In this document: one piece after another, positions 43,333 through 56,091 of the stretch
How positions within the stretch are numbered: the stretch's first letter is position 1
Layout: every line of letters begins with the position of its first letter
Assembly (NCBI GenBank): GCA_946122785.1
Contig: CAMGYJ010000004.1
Location: 15,460,150-15,524,149 of the forward strand
Length of the DNA stretch: 64,000 bases
Direction: 5' to 3'
Source of the DNA: Linum tenue
Taxonomy: Eukaryota; Streptophyta; Magnoliopsida; Malpighiales; Linaceae
Made by a program: the position numbers and the translations under genes
The notes under the pieces: generated by a model
What the model saw: only the letters and a program-made list of their open reading frames with translations
The model's database searches: none
Told to the model about the DNA's origin: nothing

Positions 43333-43849
43333 TGTTGGGGTGTTACAAAGAGATGCCCAAGTGAAAACCCAAGGCGGTCCAATGAGGAGGAGGAGGGTTA
43401 TTCCATTGGCCCAGCCCACGGGGTTGGCTCGCGAGGCCAAGCCCAAGTATGATGAGGGAAGGTAGGAGACAAGACTCGGAAGACTCCATGAGAGTACGGT
43501 TTGGCGCCTTGCATATGTTAGAAGCCTGACATGTTGGTCGGGGTGCCCAGCCTGACAGAAGTACAGAGCATTTAAAGCGATGCTGACGTAGAGCTGGGTG
43601 GAAGAAGCTCGATCCACGATTGGGTGAGTATAAATAGAGTCGATAGGTAGCATTTACGCAGGTTGGATTCTCTCAAATACTAAAGTTTGGCACTTCTCTC
43701 TCTAAGACCCGAACTGACTTGATTGTCGGAGGACTAACGGGCCCAGGCGCCCTCCTCCGTGTGCGTTTGTGCAGGTCAAGCGCCGAGAACTCGTTGCACG
43801 AGAATAGGGCTGGTGGAGAATCGGATTCTAAAATATCCGGGCACAAACC
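43333..43849 (+). repeat. 3' LTR of Tat-2
   Basis: 517 bp, about 10-11% different from the 5' LTR. A purine tract (ACTGGGGGCACT, about 43321-43332) precedes it. Confidence 0.93.
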
Positions 43850-43946
43850 GTTCTCATATATGTGATTAAAATAAAAAGAGAAATAAGAGATGTGTACACT
43901 TCCAAATGAAAAAAAAAATGAAAATCAAGCAAATATGTGTCACACA

Positions 43947-44531
43947 TAGGGCTGCAAATGAGCCAAGCCGCTCGCTAGCAACTCGGCGTTCGAATCGGGA
44001 AAAACTCGTTATTTAACAAGTCGGCTCGCGAGCCAACTCGTTAGTTAACGAGCCAAGCTTGAGCTAGACCATGCTCAGCTTGATAAGCTCGCGAGCTAGC
44101 TTGATTCGGTGGCTTGTTGAGCTAAGCTCGCGAGCTGCCTTGTTTAGAACTTGTGGAAGGATGAATTACTCTTTTAAACATGAACATTGTCTTGTTAATA
44201 CTTAATACAAATGTGTATGAAATTTAGATGTTATTTATAGTTTCTAGTGTTCTTTCTATCATTTAAATTCTTATGTTTACACATTTTTCCAGTAAGAATG
44301 ATTTTAAATCGAGCTCATCTTAAGCCGAGCTTGTACTTAGCTTGACAAGCTATGTTAATGAGCATTTATCGAGCTTTACCGAGTCGAGCTCGAGCTAGTT
44401 TATTTTTATTCAAGCCGAGCTCGAGCTCGAGCTGGATTATCAAAATTCGAGTTCGAGCCGAGCTTGAGCTAAAAAATTAATAAACGAGTCGAGCTCAAAC
44501 TAAGCAAAAACTCGACTCGTTTGCAGCCCTA
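43947..44531. mobile_element. hAT-type MITE rich in CGAGCTCG words
   Basis: 585 bp. Ends TAGGGCTGCAAATGAGC and GACTCGTTTGCAGCCCTA form a 12- to 16-bp inverted repeat. Flanks gtcacaca and gtcacacg match at 7 of 8 bases. Subterminal regions are dense in GAGCTCG, CTCGAGC and AGCTTGAGC words in both orientations. No ORF. Confidence 0.9.
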
Positions 44532-44707
44532 GTCACACGAATTGCCACTAGAGTTCATATAAATTACCAAAAACCGTAAACTTAGAACCAAGCTTTTTAT
44601 ATTAGAATTTTCATCCAAAATTGTCCAGTTAGCTCTCAGTTCACTGCCCAAATTACTAAAAATATCCAAAATGGCCTACACGCTAACGCTTACATAAGGG
44701 GGAGTTT

Positions 44708-47700
44708 TCAAGCTTTTTGAGGAGAGACGGCTACTAGTATGTGATCAGACTCTTCTCTCGCCTCGCTTTCAGGCTCCACCTGATCTCGATAAACGTGCCA
44801 CTTCTTGTACCTCTGAACTCCAGGGAGAACCGGGCGAAGGCGAGGCCCCGATTTGCATTTCTCGTTGCAGCAGCCACTGAGATCTTCCACACAGCTCTCG
44901 CAGCTCCTGGAAAGGAAACACAGCAAGAGTTAATACAATGTACAACAAGTGCTTGCTTATGTTTCTTTGAACAAATGCCCTAAACAGGCAAGATGAACCC
45001 ACAGGAAAAGCAAGTTGCAGTCTGGATTGGCGCAGTTTCGATGTCTTAGCATGGAGACTTCTGACTCGCAGACGTAGCATCTTGCGAAAGGGTGATTGGT
45101 GCTATTATGAATTTGACGAGGGTTGGAACTGGTCACAGTTGTGGTAGTTTCTTCAGCCCTGTAAGCTGCAGGTGGAAGAGAAAGCCGGTCGTCGAAAACA
45201 AACAGATTGCCGTTCCATCTGGCTGAACCTTCCCGTTCCAGGTAATGAGAAACGCCACCTTTCAAGGTGTACAGATTCTGAAAACCTTGCTCTCTGCAAT
45301 AACCAAACTGGAGTCGACATCAATATAACGATATAGGAGAACAGATGAATTAAGATAGGATAAACATCATTTACCTAAGGATGGTAGAATAAACATCGCA
45401 GCGAATGCCTCCAGTGCAATACATGAGTATATCTGTCTTTTCTTTATCAACATTTGCTAAAGGATCAGAAGCAGCAACCTACAAGATATGAAAAAGTGTA
45501 GACTGCTCAGAATAACAATTTAGAATGTTGAACTTGTATTGACACCAGCAACCTATTGCAATGTGATATTGAATATTAGAATGAAATCTCACGTCGAAAC
45601 CCTTCTTCATTAAAATGCATAAGATCCAGGCACCTAAAAACTACACTATAGTCTCACGGAGAAAATATCAAACAAGAATTCCCCTTTCACTAATTACACG
45701 CCTTTATTCTACAAACTTATGAACAATCAAATGTACACTGATATAAAATAATCGAGTTCACCTAAAATTTTCGATACCTCTTTATCAGAAATTCCAAATG
45801 AACAATTCCTGAAACTGTCCACATCAGGTCGCTGGGTACCTTGAAAATGGCCAACGTCCCACTCATAGCCTGGTCCAAGGAATAAGAAAATATTAGTTCA
45901 TATACTGAAAGATCATGCAACACACAACCAGAATCACTTCAGTCATCGGTGCTTGGATGAGCCCCAATCTCCTCCCCAATGAAGACTAGACAACTCTCCA
46001 CCGCTTACTTTTTGGCAAATCAAGGACATCCTTCAATCCTCCCTAAACGGACCTATCTGTTGTAGTGTTGTTGCTTCTCAACCCGGTTCTAACCTTGTTT
46101 CACACCCTACTTACTATTCACTCATTCCTCATTTATACATTGTCACTGTTGAACTCACAGAGTTAGTCCCTAGTGGACCCTACACGCTTTGAATGAAATG
46201 AGCACACATTCGTCACCCCAAAGAAAACCCACAGAGAGAAGATGTACAATAAGTGACATGAAGACCAGAAACAGCTAATAGAAAGAGAGCAGCTAAAATA
46301 GAGTTATTTAAAGAAAGGGGCCATAGATATAAGTTCCAATTCTCAATTGTTCGTCCAATAGCTACCAGTCATATGAGAGTAAGAAACGACGAGATGTCAT
46401 TATCTCACTCTTTGGAGCTAAAAATAGCATATTAAGGGAATGTCCACCCTTTCTCCATATGCCAAACCAGAGGGAAATATCGCTGCTGGAGAAAGAGATA
46501 GTGTGAGGACGTATTTGAGAGAAAGAACAGAAGATAAAGGAATCACAGGTGCAATTCCTATAGTTAAGTTGCTTCATAACATAATTGGAGCAAGAAATTG
46601 ATAGAGGTGTGATTCCTATAGCTAGTTACCATTTCTCACATCCAATAGGACATGGTTACGGTCAGATGTTGCTTCCATTCGTTCCCTCCACTGAGCAGGT
46701 GTCAGTGGCACTGCTCGCATTGATGGGTCAAGCAAAGGTAGATGTAAACTGCCTCCTTCCATCTAGCAAAACATAGATTAACTATGTAAATGCATGCAAG
46801 TTCCATGCCTCAACATTGTTGTAACTACGACCTCAGGTTCGACTAGTGCCAACTGAATCGTAACCTTCAAAGTATAGAAATTTGTTCCCACATTAACTGT
46901 GATACCAAAGCCTATAATTACAAAATCGCTGACTAAAAAGGAATAACAAGAAGTCATACCACATTAATGCATATCCCACTATCACCCACCCTCACTTACT
47001 TTCCCCGAAACTGAGGAGGATGAAGTGTTCTAGAAAAATATTGAGAAGTCGTTCGCAAGACTATTCAATACAGGAAGCGGCCTTTCATAAAATCTAGAAA
47101 GCCGATACAGGAAGAGGATAAAGAAAGCGTAGGACAGAGAAAGCATTTCTTGCCTGCACCAGTGACGGCTTATAGCGCAACTTCAATTTTGGGAAGGCAT
47201 GTCCATCAAATGCAGGAGATATCTGCCCTAGTAGGTCACGGAATCTGGCATCATCCCTCAACCATTCCACATATGCAAGAGCATCTTCTCTTGGCCCACT
47301 GTACTGCAGGGAAGATTGAACAGGGTCACAAGAAGATACCAGGATTGATTGATACAGAAAACATTTAGTTACGACTCTGAAGATTATCAACATTTCGCCC
47401 CCTTTCTCCCATGAAGACATTCCACTTGACAAATAATTAATAACTAGGGAAAGTACATACCACACACTCTGTCATTGCCATAATTGTTATTGAATTGACA
47501 ACAGAATTTCTCCTCAAAGTGAAAGATGGTATCAACTGAATAGAGTTGTTCTTTCAAAGCTAGACTTTAAGGCTAAACTTGTGGATACTTGACATTTCTT
47601 CTACGGAAACAGTTCACCATTCAGTGCCTATTCTAGGGGTCAACCACAAATCTCTGAAATTAATTCAGAATGAGAAGTTCTGACATTGATTAAGGTAAAC

Positions 47701-48256
47701 CTCTCAGTATACAAGAACACCAGAAAGAAGAAGATTTTACGAGAGGGAAGAATTCAAAACCTGAGCATTAATCCCTTGCTCATTCAAATATATGCGGCCA
47801 TGTACGTCGAGGTCCTGCCGGAGAACAGAAAGAGGAGAATCAATACAAATGAAAGGAGTGAATTCCTGAAAGAGAATTGCATTGCAGATAAAAATTCTAG
47901 ACCTGCAAGAAGCAGAGATGCCTGGCAACTTCCAGATGCGGGTCGATGATGGAAACGAACCGATAGAAGTTGACGACTATGAAATCGGTCGGAGCAGGAG
48001 GTATGGTGCTGGGATTGAGTGAGCAGCGAATGCGAGAACTCCATCTCGTGGTCTGCGTCTTACTCTTGTGGCTCCACCCTTCTCTTGGGCGGAGAAGAAG
48101 AGATGGAGAAGAAGGGGAATCCGCGCGCCAACAGAGATTGAACTGGACACCGCAGGGGAAGAGAGGGTTTTGTAGAATGGATATGGCGGAGCTGCTTGCA
48201 GGAATGGCGGTGGAGGTGAAAGAAGAGGAGGAAGGGAGGAAGTAGCCGAGCCTCAT
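44708..48256 (-). CDS. STR8: Rhodanese-like protein, chloroplast STR8 / TrhO-like, 458 aa
   Basis: Eight exons join in frame (1377 nt): 47903-48256, 47761-47814, 47154-47303, 46630-46762, 45778-45869, 45375-45478, 45003-45293, 44708-44906. Intron 3 has a GC donor (CAG|GCAAGA); others are GT-AG. The first 80 residues are Ser-rich and basic, a likely chloroplast transit peptide. The N-terminal acylphosphatase-like domain (HGRIYLNEQGINAQYSGP, KLRYKPSLVQ) is that of UPF0176/TrhO. The rhodanese domain has LLDVRNGYEWDVGHF and the active-site loop YCTGGIRC with Cys at about 282, then QNLYTLKGGVSHYLE. A Cys-rich end (CYVCESEV, SCESCVEDLSGCC) precedes PGVQRYKKWHVYRD. Bacterial TrhO hydroxylates tRNA U34. 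The match to Arabidopsis STR8 is in domain order and size (448 aa there). Confidence 0.95.
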
Positions 48257-50280
48257 CTTCGTCTCCCTCTGTTTACGCCAACGGCGATATCAAATTCGTT
48301 TATATAGAAAGTTGTCAACACGCGACGCGAGTAGACGGTGGGTTTACCCGGACCTCCACACATTCATCGGGTCGATTTTCAGAAGGCTCGAGGTCACGCG
48401 ATATCATTTCTCTCTTTGCTTTGTGAATTGTGGCTCTATTTTTGTTTTTCGTTTAGCAATTTTAAGTTGAACATTTGAATACCAATATTATACGAGTATG
48501 TTTGAATTTTAATTACACTAGAATCAATACCCACAGTTACGCCTCAAGCACATTTACTCGTATTTGGCAAACTTTTGTCAGGTTAAACAAATGAAATACA
48601 GTTAATCAAATTAGAATTAGAATTATTAAACCGCAAGTCCTAAAAAATTACCAAAAATCGAAATCACTGTTCCTTAAGAAAAAATCGGGAGTTACTGTTC
48701 ACTACAGGATTTTTTGATCGCATGCGGGCGTTTTCATGTAAGCCCACGTTCACCACATTGGGTAAAACAAACGTGGCCATTGATTGTTTTAAAATCCCTT
48801 TCACATGCATAGGCTTACAAAAGAAGGGCCACACCTCACCTGTACCATCCAAACCCATCAACCTACTTCCCTCTCTCTCTTTCCTATATTCCAAGCAATC
48901 ACCATTCACCAATCACATCATCATTCCCACTACATCAAGCCTCCTCCATCTCCTGTCTCTCCTTCTCATTTCTCTTACTCTCATAATCATAGACAAAAAA
49001 TTGGGTGGCAGGAAAAGAATAAGGGAAGACAAACAGCTGAGTACAGAGCTAGAGATCCATTGTGGATTGGACGAAAAATTTGATAAATTAGTTATAGTAA
49101 TTAATTGAGAATAAAATTTAGGATGCATTTACATATCATTTATTGATATATTCAAAATTTTATAATGAGCCATGTACAAATAACAATTATGCATATGACC
49201 GATTGAAATATCAAAGGGGCGCATATTCAATATTAAGAACGAAATTTTCACAAAATTTTAGCTAACTAAATCGTAAACAATTGTTTCCTACCTATTTAGT
49301 AATTTTTTTTTTTTTGTATTTTTGACTACCATTGTATCTTAATTTACCAATTTTTTAAAATATAATTTTAAACTAAAAAGTTAACAAAAAATTATTTTAT
49401 AATGTTCTTAAATGAGTTCCTGACTACACTCTGGGCTGAGGTGCATTTGTTGCATGAGCTGAGTACTACATGTGTACAACAAAGTATATTGTTGTTGGTC
49501 GAAGACAACTCTTCCTTTCAAACTTGGAAACTGGTCGCACAAGTTTGCTTAAAACATCAGACAAGAATTGAAGTTATTGTGACAATTTACGGTTTGCAAT
49601 AAGAGATAGCTGCCTACTGGTGATTGGGCGTTCATGAATTTACAATATGACATAACTAACTAATTACTTATTGACAATTAGGAAAAAGAAAGTTAAGGGT
49701 TGAGTGTCGACAGAGGGTACAACCTCCCTATTCATCTTACCCACACAGAAGGATGATAATTTATTGATTATAGTGTCTAATTATGCATACCAACAACATA
49801 AGAAACATAATGGGATTTAGCAAAGAGGAGGATAAGTTAAATTTAAGAGCAATTTAAATTCACAAGATAATAATTTGAAATTATAATATTAAATAGTGTA
49901 TGAATCATTGTCAATTAAATATGTATGGTAGTTCTTCAGATATATAATTGCAACAATGGAATCGACATACACGATTTAGTTGGTATAAACATTTTATATG
50001 ATACAATATTTTATGAATATTACTCAAACATGGCCTTCTTGATATCCGTGTTTTGAAAGTATTCATATTTGTTATTATCCAAATAACACAAGTAATTGAA
50101 CAAACTTGATCATGATTTCGCATTGCTATTTTTCATGGCCAAAGGTCAAGTTCTCAAATTTCAATAACTCCTAATGATGACTTATGATTTGAGCATGACA
50201 AATTAATGCAACTTATAATAATGATTATCTTATTATTGTATCCCGCTTTTTGTTGTCGTACTTTCTTTTATATATATATC
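48257..50280. other. STR8 promoter side and AT-rich intergenic DNA
   Basis: A run at 48690-48850 looks repeat-like and is open on both strands, but I cannot name it. 49120-50280 is AT-rich with no gene. Confidence 0.45.
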
Positions 50281-50682
50281 TGGAGTTCTACGGTACCCAG
50301 GGTGTAATTCAGGGTACCACATACCCTGAGTATGAAAACGTTATTCAGACCATTAATTGACTGATCTCTCGGACATAATACTATACTCTAACCCTTAAAG
50401 ATCAAAATCTAGGTCTTAGTTGTCTAAATATAATACTCCAAGATCAATTTAATTAGAATAATAATCGACGGTTATGATTCGTCCAAATAAGCCCAAAAAT
50501 GAATGCACCATCTCAGGGTTTATAGTTTATAATTTAGATAATTAGGAACTAGGGTTCACTCATTAAGGGTTAGGGTATAGTATTAGGTCCAAAAATCCTG
50601 CTAATTCGAGATCTGAATAGCATTTTCATACTCAAGGTATGCGGTACCCTAGATTTCACCCGGGGTACCGTAGAAGGCACCA
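50281..50682. mobile_element. MITE with about 57-bp terminal inverted repeats
   Basis: Left arm (TTCTACGGTACCCAGGGTG ... ACCCTGAGTATGAAAACG) and right arm (complement TTCTACGGTACCCCGGGTG ... ACCTTGAGTATGAAAATG) pair over about 57 bp with few mismatches. It sits in a TATATATA tract, so the target duplication cannot be read. Superfamily uncertain. No ORF. Confidence 0.8.
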
Positions 50683-50945
50683 TATATATATATAAAAAAA
50701 ACTTCGTAAGAAAGATTCAACATCTAGGCCAAACAAAAAAAGGGCACACGAATCACAATGCTTGCTCTACTTTCAAGTTACTTTTTTAGGTTACTCATAT
50801 GGAGATGAGAGCTTTTAAAGTTAATGAATGAATTTAGTATGTGATTATCCCAAATGTGAGAAAAGTTTGTTTCGCCTTTTTAAATTAATCATTTTTAAAT
50901 TACACGGTTTGTTGAAAATGAATGAAATGTTGTAAAAAAAAGTTA

Positions 50946-50974
50946 CCGCGGCTAAGCGCGGGCCAATTGACTAG
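50946..50974 (+). mobile_element. Helitron 3' terminus
   Basis: Hairpin CCGCG-gctaag-CGCGG at 50946-50961, then a short spacer and CTAG followed by T. This matches plant Helitron 3' ends closely. I could not find the TC 5' end; a MITE (50281-50682) may lie inside the element. Confidence 0.65.
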
Positions 50975-50975
50975 T

Positions 50976-52043
50976 TATCAAATAAAGCAAATAACCGTCG
51001 TAATAGTCAGTAAAAGCTTCTAACACAAACGAACTTCATATTACCAAACAAATGGTTGGTCAAAGATGGTCAAAATCCTTACAAAACAGACAGCAAGAGC
51101 TCTTTACTGGAATCTAGTGCCAACCCGACTGACCGTAATAATGTGCAGAAATAGAAGGATATTGTGATGCACTCGTTGAGCCAACCTTTCTAAACTTAAC
51201 CAAACCCTCCCTCCTTACGCATTGTACCAAACTTGGAAACAATGTTAATTATATTTGAAACCATTGATCAAAACTCCGAAACTAAGGGAGAAGGTGAAAG
51301 TAGAACTCAGACGTCGAGTTCTAGATGAAGAGTGACTAGACATAAATCTCGTATGCATCAAGTTCGTTGTATGATTCGTCGCCCAATATTTGCAGTTCAG
51401 CAATAGCTTACTTAAAAACCTAAAGAAAGAAAAAAACAATTCATGATGAGAAAGCAGTTAGCAATTGTATCCGAAAAAGTTTGTGTCCAACTTCAGTAGA
51501 TGAAGTAAGCAAGAACATATGTGCAACTCAGCCAATTCATTACTCAACTCATCCTCTGCGTAAAGATAACATTGGTGTTCAAGTTCCGAGTTTCTGAACA
51601 GCCCAACAGACCTGCATGCCTGCTTTTTCCAACCTGTAGAATTGATAGGAACAGAACAGTTAGCACTCAAGTCAAAACTTCAAATAGAAACTGATTATAT
51701 GAAAGAGAGATATTAATCCTAACCCATGACTAAAATCCTAACCATATCTATTTGTAGTTTGTAGTGGAAGAGTGATACAGAAAGAGATAGTGTTTTATCC
51801 TACTTCTCTTCTTCTTCTTCTTCAAATGTAGCATTATAACCTCTTTTGGGTTGCTCGGTAGAAACCTATTTCTGGCCCTCGACTACAGTTTTAGCTGCTC
51901 TGCAAGTGTGAAAAGAATTGAATTAGACGAATGCACAAAGATGAAGTAATAATCAACCAAGATCAAGGCAGAAATACAAAACGCAACTACAATTAAAGCA
52001 AGTAAAGCTAAGACATGTTGCATATGAGCTCCAATGACAAGTT
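50976..52043. other. Intergenic, unassigned
   Basis: Open frames at 51245-51439 and 51458-51670 on the minus strand have no recognised motifs and no clear splice context. A (CTT)n run lies at about 51808-51822. Confidence 0.35.
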
Positions 52044-53350
52044 GGGTAGTTATCATAAATGGTCACAAAAATATTCACTTTGTACAAAACGGTCACAAAT
52101 CTTTAATTTTGTACGTTTCAGTAACATATGTTTGGACTAATAACAAAAAGGTAATTCCGTCCATTTCCATCCAAAATTCTGTTAGTTTGGTCCAATCAGC
52201 CATCCCGTCAGCATCCACATCATCAAAATAATCAATAAAAAATAAAATAGAAATCAATTAAACCCTAACCAACCCACCACCCAATCCGATCCAACCAACC
52301 CATTCCTCTCTTTCTCCTCACCCTCTCCGCCACCATCTCCTCACCGCCCACCTGATTCCTACTGTTTGAACATTGACCGGAAACGAAAAACAGCAAAGTT
52401 GGAAACAGAGGAATATTCAAAACAGAGCATCTAGCGTTCTTCTGGCTTTGGAAAAATTTATCTCTGGCTAATATTTTATCTTACCATTTTATATTTAGAG
52501 CTACAGTCAAACAAAAATGGCGATAATGGAATCTTTGTTGGGAAATGACCCAAGGAGATTCATCAAGAGGTCTCCTCTCCTCTTCCTTCCTCTCCTCAGT
52601 AGAAAGCTTCCTGCCACACTAGTAAGGTATCTTTTTTTTAAGAAACAATCAAGCAAAGCAGGCTCACTTTTCTTCATGCACTCTGTCCCCCATTGATCTC
52701 TAGGTGTTTAGTTATGATTACGAAACCAGTTATGTCACCGAAGAGTGGCGGTTTTGGATCATAATTAACCAATTTCTTTTTCACCGAATTTAATACCTTG
52801 TTTTGTTGTTTTTTCAACCAGGCCGAGCACTGGAAGAATTGAGAGGCACGCTGTAAAATCATCTTCGAACCTCAGAAGGAGCAAAGTGGCAGCATCAAGG
52901 TTCTGGAGATGGATCGTGGTTAGGGAAAGGGGGAGGAGAGAGAGAGAGATCCTTCTCTCTTAACTTTTTACTTTTTTAAAATGGTTTGCAATTCAAATAT
53001 CGAATGAATTTGGATTTGGGGATTTTTTCCCCAGATGGGCGGTGCGGAGATGGTGGCGGAGCCGGAGAGGGAGAAGAGAAAGAGATAGAGAGGAATGGGT
53101 TGGTTCGATTGGGGTGGTGGGTTCGTTAGGATTTAATTGGTTTCTATTTTATTTTTTATTGATTATTTTGATGATGTGGAAGCTAACTGGATGGCTGACT
53201 GGACCAAACTAACAGAATTTTGGATGGAGATGGATGGAATTACCTTATTGTTATTAGTCCAAAGGTTTGTTACTGAAACGTGCAAAATTAAAGGTTTGTG
53301 ACCGTTTTGTACAAAGTGAATAATTTTGTGACCATTTATGATAACTACCC
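52044..53350. mobile_element. Mutator-like element with long inverted arms, non-autonomous
   Basis: Exact 10-bp duplications atgacaagtt (52034-52043, 53351-53360) flank inverted arms of about 310 bp (52044-52353 and about 53033-53350), starting GGGTAGTTATCAT. Arms are about 90% similar. Long arms and a 9-11-bp duplication are the Mutator pattern. No transposase. The 680-bp interior has higher complexity and may include captured sequence. Confidence 0.9.
52517..52930 (+). pseudogene. Possible captured gene fragment in the Mutator-like element
   Basis: An ATG at 52517 opens 36 codons (MAIMESLLGNDPRRFIKRSP...) to a plausible donor at 52627 (AAG|GTATCT). A T-rich tract and acceptor (TTTTCAACCAG) lie at 52801-52821, followed by an open stretch. 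This exon-intron-exon shape inside a Mutator-like element suggests Pack-MULE capture. I do not recognise the source gene; it could be chance. Confidence 0.25.
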
Positions 53351-53360
53351 ATGACAAGTT

Positions 53361-55449
53361 TGCTGCTGGATTATATTAAACGTCAAGAGCTTACCGTGCG
53401 AGTTATTTAGTAGTCTATGGATCACATCTCTATTACAAACGAAAACGATGACACGAACGAAGGAGATCCGGGAAGATAGCAAATAGGTAAATCATAGCTA
53501 CGTATGACATGAAAGATTGTTGTATCTTACAGTACAAATAAAGATGAGTGAAATAGCAAGGAGAGTATATCTTTGGGGGAAATCTATATGCATCCAACTT
53601 CAGCTCCTTTGTTATTTGTTCAACCGCTAATGTCCTCTTAAGATTCGTAGGTTGGGCGAGCCAATCAAGCAAATCTCGAAAAAATAAACACAAATGTTGT
53701 GACATTCTATGCTAGAGAAGAAGCGGAAAAAAAAAAACAGTTGGCGTGTAAACAAAACGAAAAAAGTAAAATAAAATGTTCGTGAAAAACAAAAGATAAT
53801 TTGTGTAAAAAGAAACTCATCAAAAGAAGCTGGTTAAAGAGATCTCTTCAAATGTTCTCGAAAAATTAATCACTAACTGAAAACAATGAAAGTAAAAGTG
53901 AACATAAGTTCGGATGCTTTCTAACGCAAATATAACATCTCATAAGAGCAAAGAACAGTTTGAAGCTACAGATAAAATTGATTTGCTTCCACCACTACAT
54001 GGAAAAAGAGCCAGCAAGCTTGATTTCAAACTATTGGATTGCTTAGATGGATTCTATATACCAATTGAAGAAAAAAATTGCAAGAACTTCCTTACTTGTG
54101 TTTTGCTCATCAATTCAGCACTCGTAAGAACATAGTATATTAATGTCCTCTCCCCTAACCTTTCCTCCTCCAAATCTGTAGCAAGAAATCTAAAATTTAG
54201 TCGTTATCCCTTCCGTTGGCTGAACCATTAAAGCACACTCATTCAACCATGTATCCCTTCCATTGAAATAAAGCTTTCACCTACCGAGAGAAAAAAACAC
54301 ATCTCAATAAAGCAAAAAAACGCTCGACTTACAGCACAAAAAAATTACGGCAATGTAGTTCAATGAAGGGTCTTCAAGCAAAAAAGGTTCTACTTACAGC
54401 AGAGAAAAATACGCCGCTGTAGTACAAGGCTGGTTCAGGAAAAAAAACAAAAATCAAACAAAAAAGAAGTAATAAGGAACATAAACAAAGATTGGGAAGG
54501 AGCAGACAATAGAACAGTTTTCAACTATAAATGCTTTATAAAAGCACCCCACATGAATCCCTTTGAGCAAGAAAAAGGTCTTCAGCTCAAATAAACTTGT
54601 AAAACTTCAATTTCTATCTCTCCCGTATTGCTCTAATGTAAAACTAATTAATCATGCTTTGCTTGCTTGTAAGAAAAGAGTCAAGCATTTAGTGTTCCTT
54701 TGAAATTTTTCATCTCCTCATCGTCCATGTCCAAGTCAAGCAACTGCAGCTAGCAAGTGGGGCTAGTAAAATCACGTAAGAGGAATAGATGAATGTCCTT
54801 GGAGGCTTCTTCACTTGCACCTGCCTGTATCTCTGCAACAAATAGCTAGCAGAACATCAATTTCTTTGAACTCCCTAAAATTCATAAAACCATCACAAAT
54901 CCTCCTTCACCAACCTTATATGAGCTTGAATGACACCATGTGCCTCATTTCCTACCAAAAACACAACCATGAAAGTTACTAAGTAAGAGTTGTTATGGTT
55001 GTGATTCAATGAAAGTAAGAGTTGCTTCTTTTTTCCTCAACTTAGATGCTTCAGCTAGGAGTCTTTTAGCCTGATCATATATGAAAAATCCAGATTATGC
55101 CAAACAACCCACCAAACATCATCTAATTGAACCAAATTAAGTTGAGGCAAGCAAACCCAAGTCCAGCGAGCAAGTCAAGTCTTAGTTGGGTATATTTACT
55201 TGAGCAGTTCGATAGATCTTTATTGTTGGACATAAGATAAGATAAATCATCCCGATTTTACTAGTTTACAACTTCATTATTTTAACCTCAACAAAAAGAA
55301 ATAGGGGGGGGGGGGGGGGAATTTAACATAAACTTACGACCATCCGGCTTGAATTACTAATTTACTTTTGATTCTGCCACATCTTCCAATCCACTCATCT
55401 CCCTCCCTCTCTCCCACCCTAGCGATAAGGTGTCACATTTTCCCTTTCC
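53361..55449. other. Intergenic, unassigned
   Basis: AT-rich, no gene recognised. A 16-base G run lies at 55304-55319. Confidence 0.4.
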
Positions 55450-55764
55450 GTCAAATAAATTCATCTTCATATACTTCGACTGTGGAAATCAATTTCTTCA
55501 TTAAAATCTCTTATGGATAAAAACATAGTCAAGTATAAATGAATTATAACAATTATTCAATATAACAATTATTCAACTCACACTTTACTTCAACCATGCT
55601 CAAGAACTTTTCTAGAAAATGACAAAGGAAAGTTGGGAAGGTGTAGAGGGGCAGACTCGACTTGCTTCCAAAGAAGTTCCCATTCATAGAAAGAAAAATA
55701 AATCAATTAATTAGATCTAACAAATTGTTAGGAATATCAATAAGAATGTTAAATACTAACCTCA

Positions 55765-56091
55765 TTATGGGCAAGCACACCTTCCATGTAGGCTAAGATC
55801 CGCACAGTGGTAAATAAGTTTTTTCCATTGAGAACCCCACAGTCTTGGACGTTTTTGCGAACCCACAAATGTCTTGTAGTTTGACATCGACAAATTGGTC
55901 AATGTACGGTTCCATCCAGCGACAACTCTGCGTTCAATAGTCACACATAACCTATTCATTTTTCCTGTGGCCGTGTGATCATTCATTAACAACCTCGCTA
56001 GCCCATTTATAATTCTCAATTTCCTTTCCAAACTCATGGTAGATGGGTGAAAGTAGATGAGCCCTCGACTCCTGTGACTGCAACAAGACAC
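55765..56091 (-). other. Open reading frame of unknown origin between splice-like sites
   Basis: 108 codons open, between an acceptor-like TTGTTGCAG (about 56080) and a donor-like GAG|GTTAGT (about 55760) on the minus strand. Another frame of the same segment reads like a more normal protein (for example HEFGKEIENYKWASEVVNE) but has stops. Possibly a decayed exon; no family recognised. Confidence 0.25.

Larger units (their letters stand above)
26999..43849 (+). mobile_element. Tat-2: old Gypsy/Tat retrotransposon with full but dead pol, holding a nested Athila
   Basis: LTRs of 519 bp (26999-27517) and 517 bp (43333-43849) with exact gttct duplications (26994-26998, 43850-43854). LTR identity is about 89-90% by eye. 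The last base of the 3' LTR has changed (CC instead of CA). Interior: gag, protease, reverse transcriptase, RNase H, a second archaeal-type RNase H, integrase, GCGCCC spacer, antisense gene, nested Athila (35548-42499), 57-bp tandem repeat, purine tract. The second RNase H and the antisense gene mark the Tat lineage. Multiple stops and frameshifts make it inactive. Confidence 0.95.

Noticed and set aside
43318..43653. Minus-strand ORF in the Tat-2 3' LTR (also at 27075-27355)
   Set aside because: Shared by both LTRs of a dead element and disturbed by differences between them; LTR shadow.
55304..55319. G-quadruplex from the 16-base G run
   Set aside because: A single homopolymer run is more simply a slippage tract or assembly-sensitive site; no four spaced G blocks are seen.
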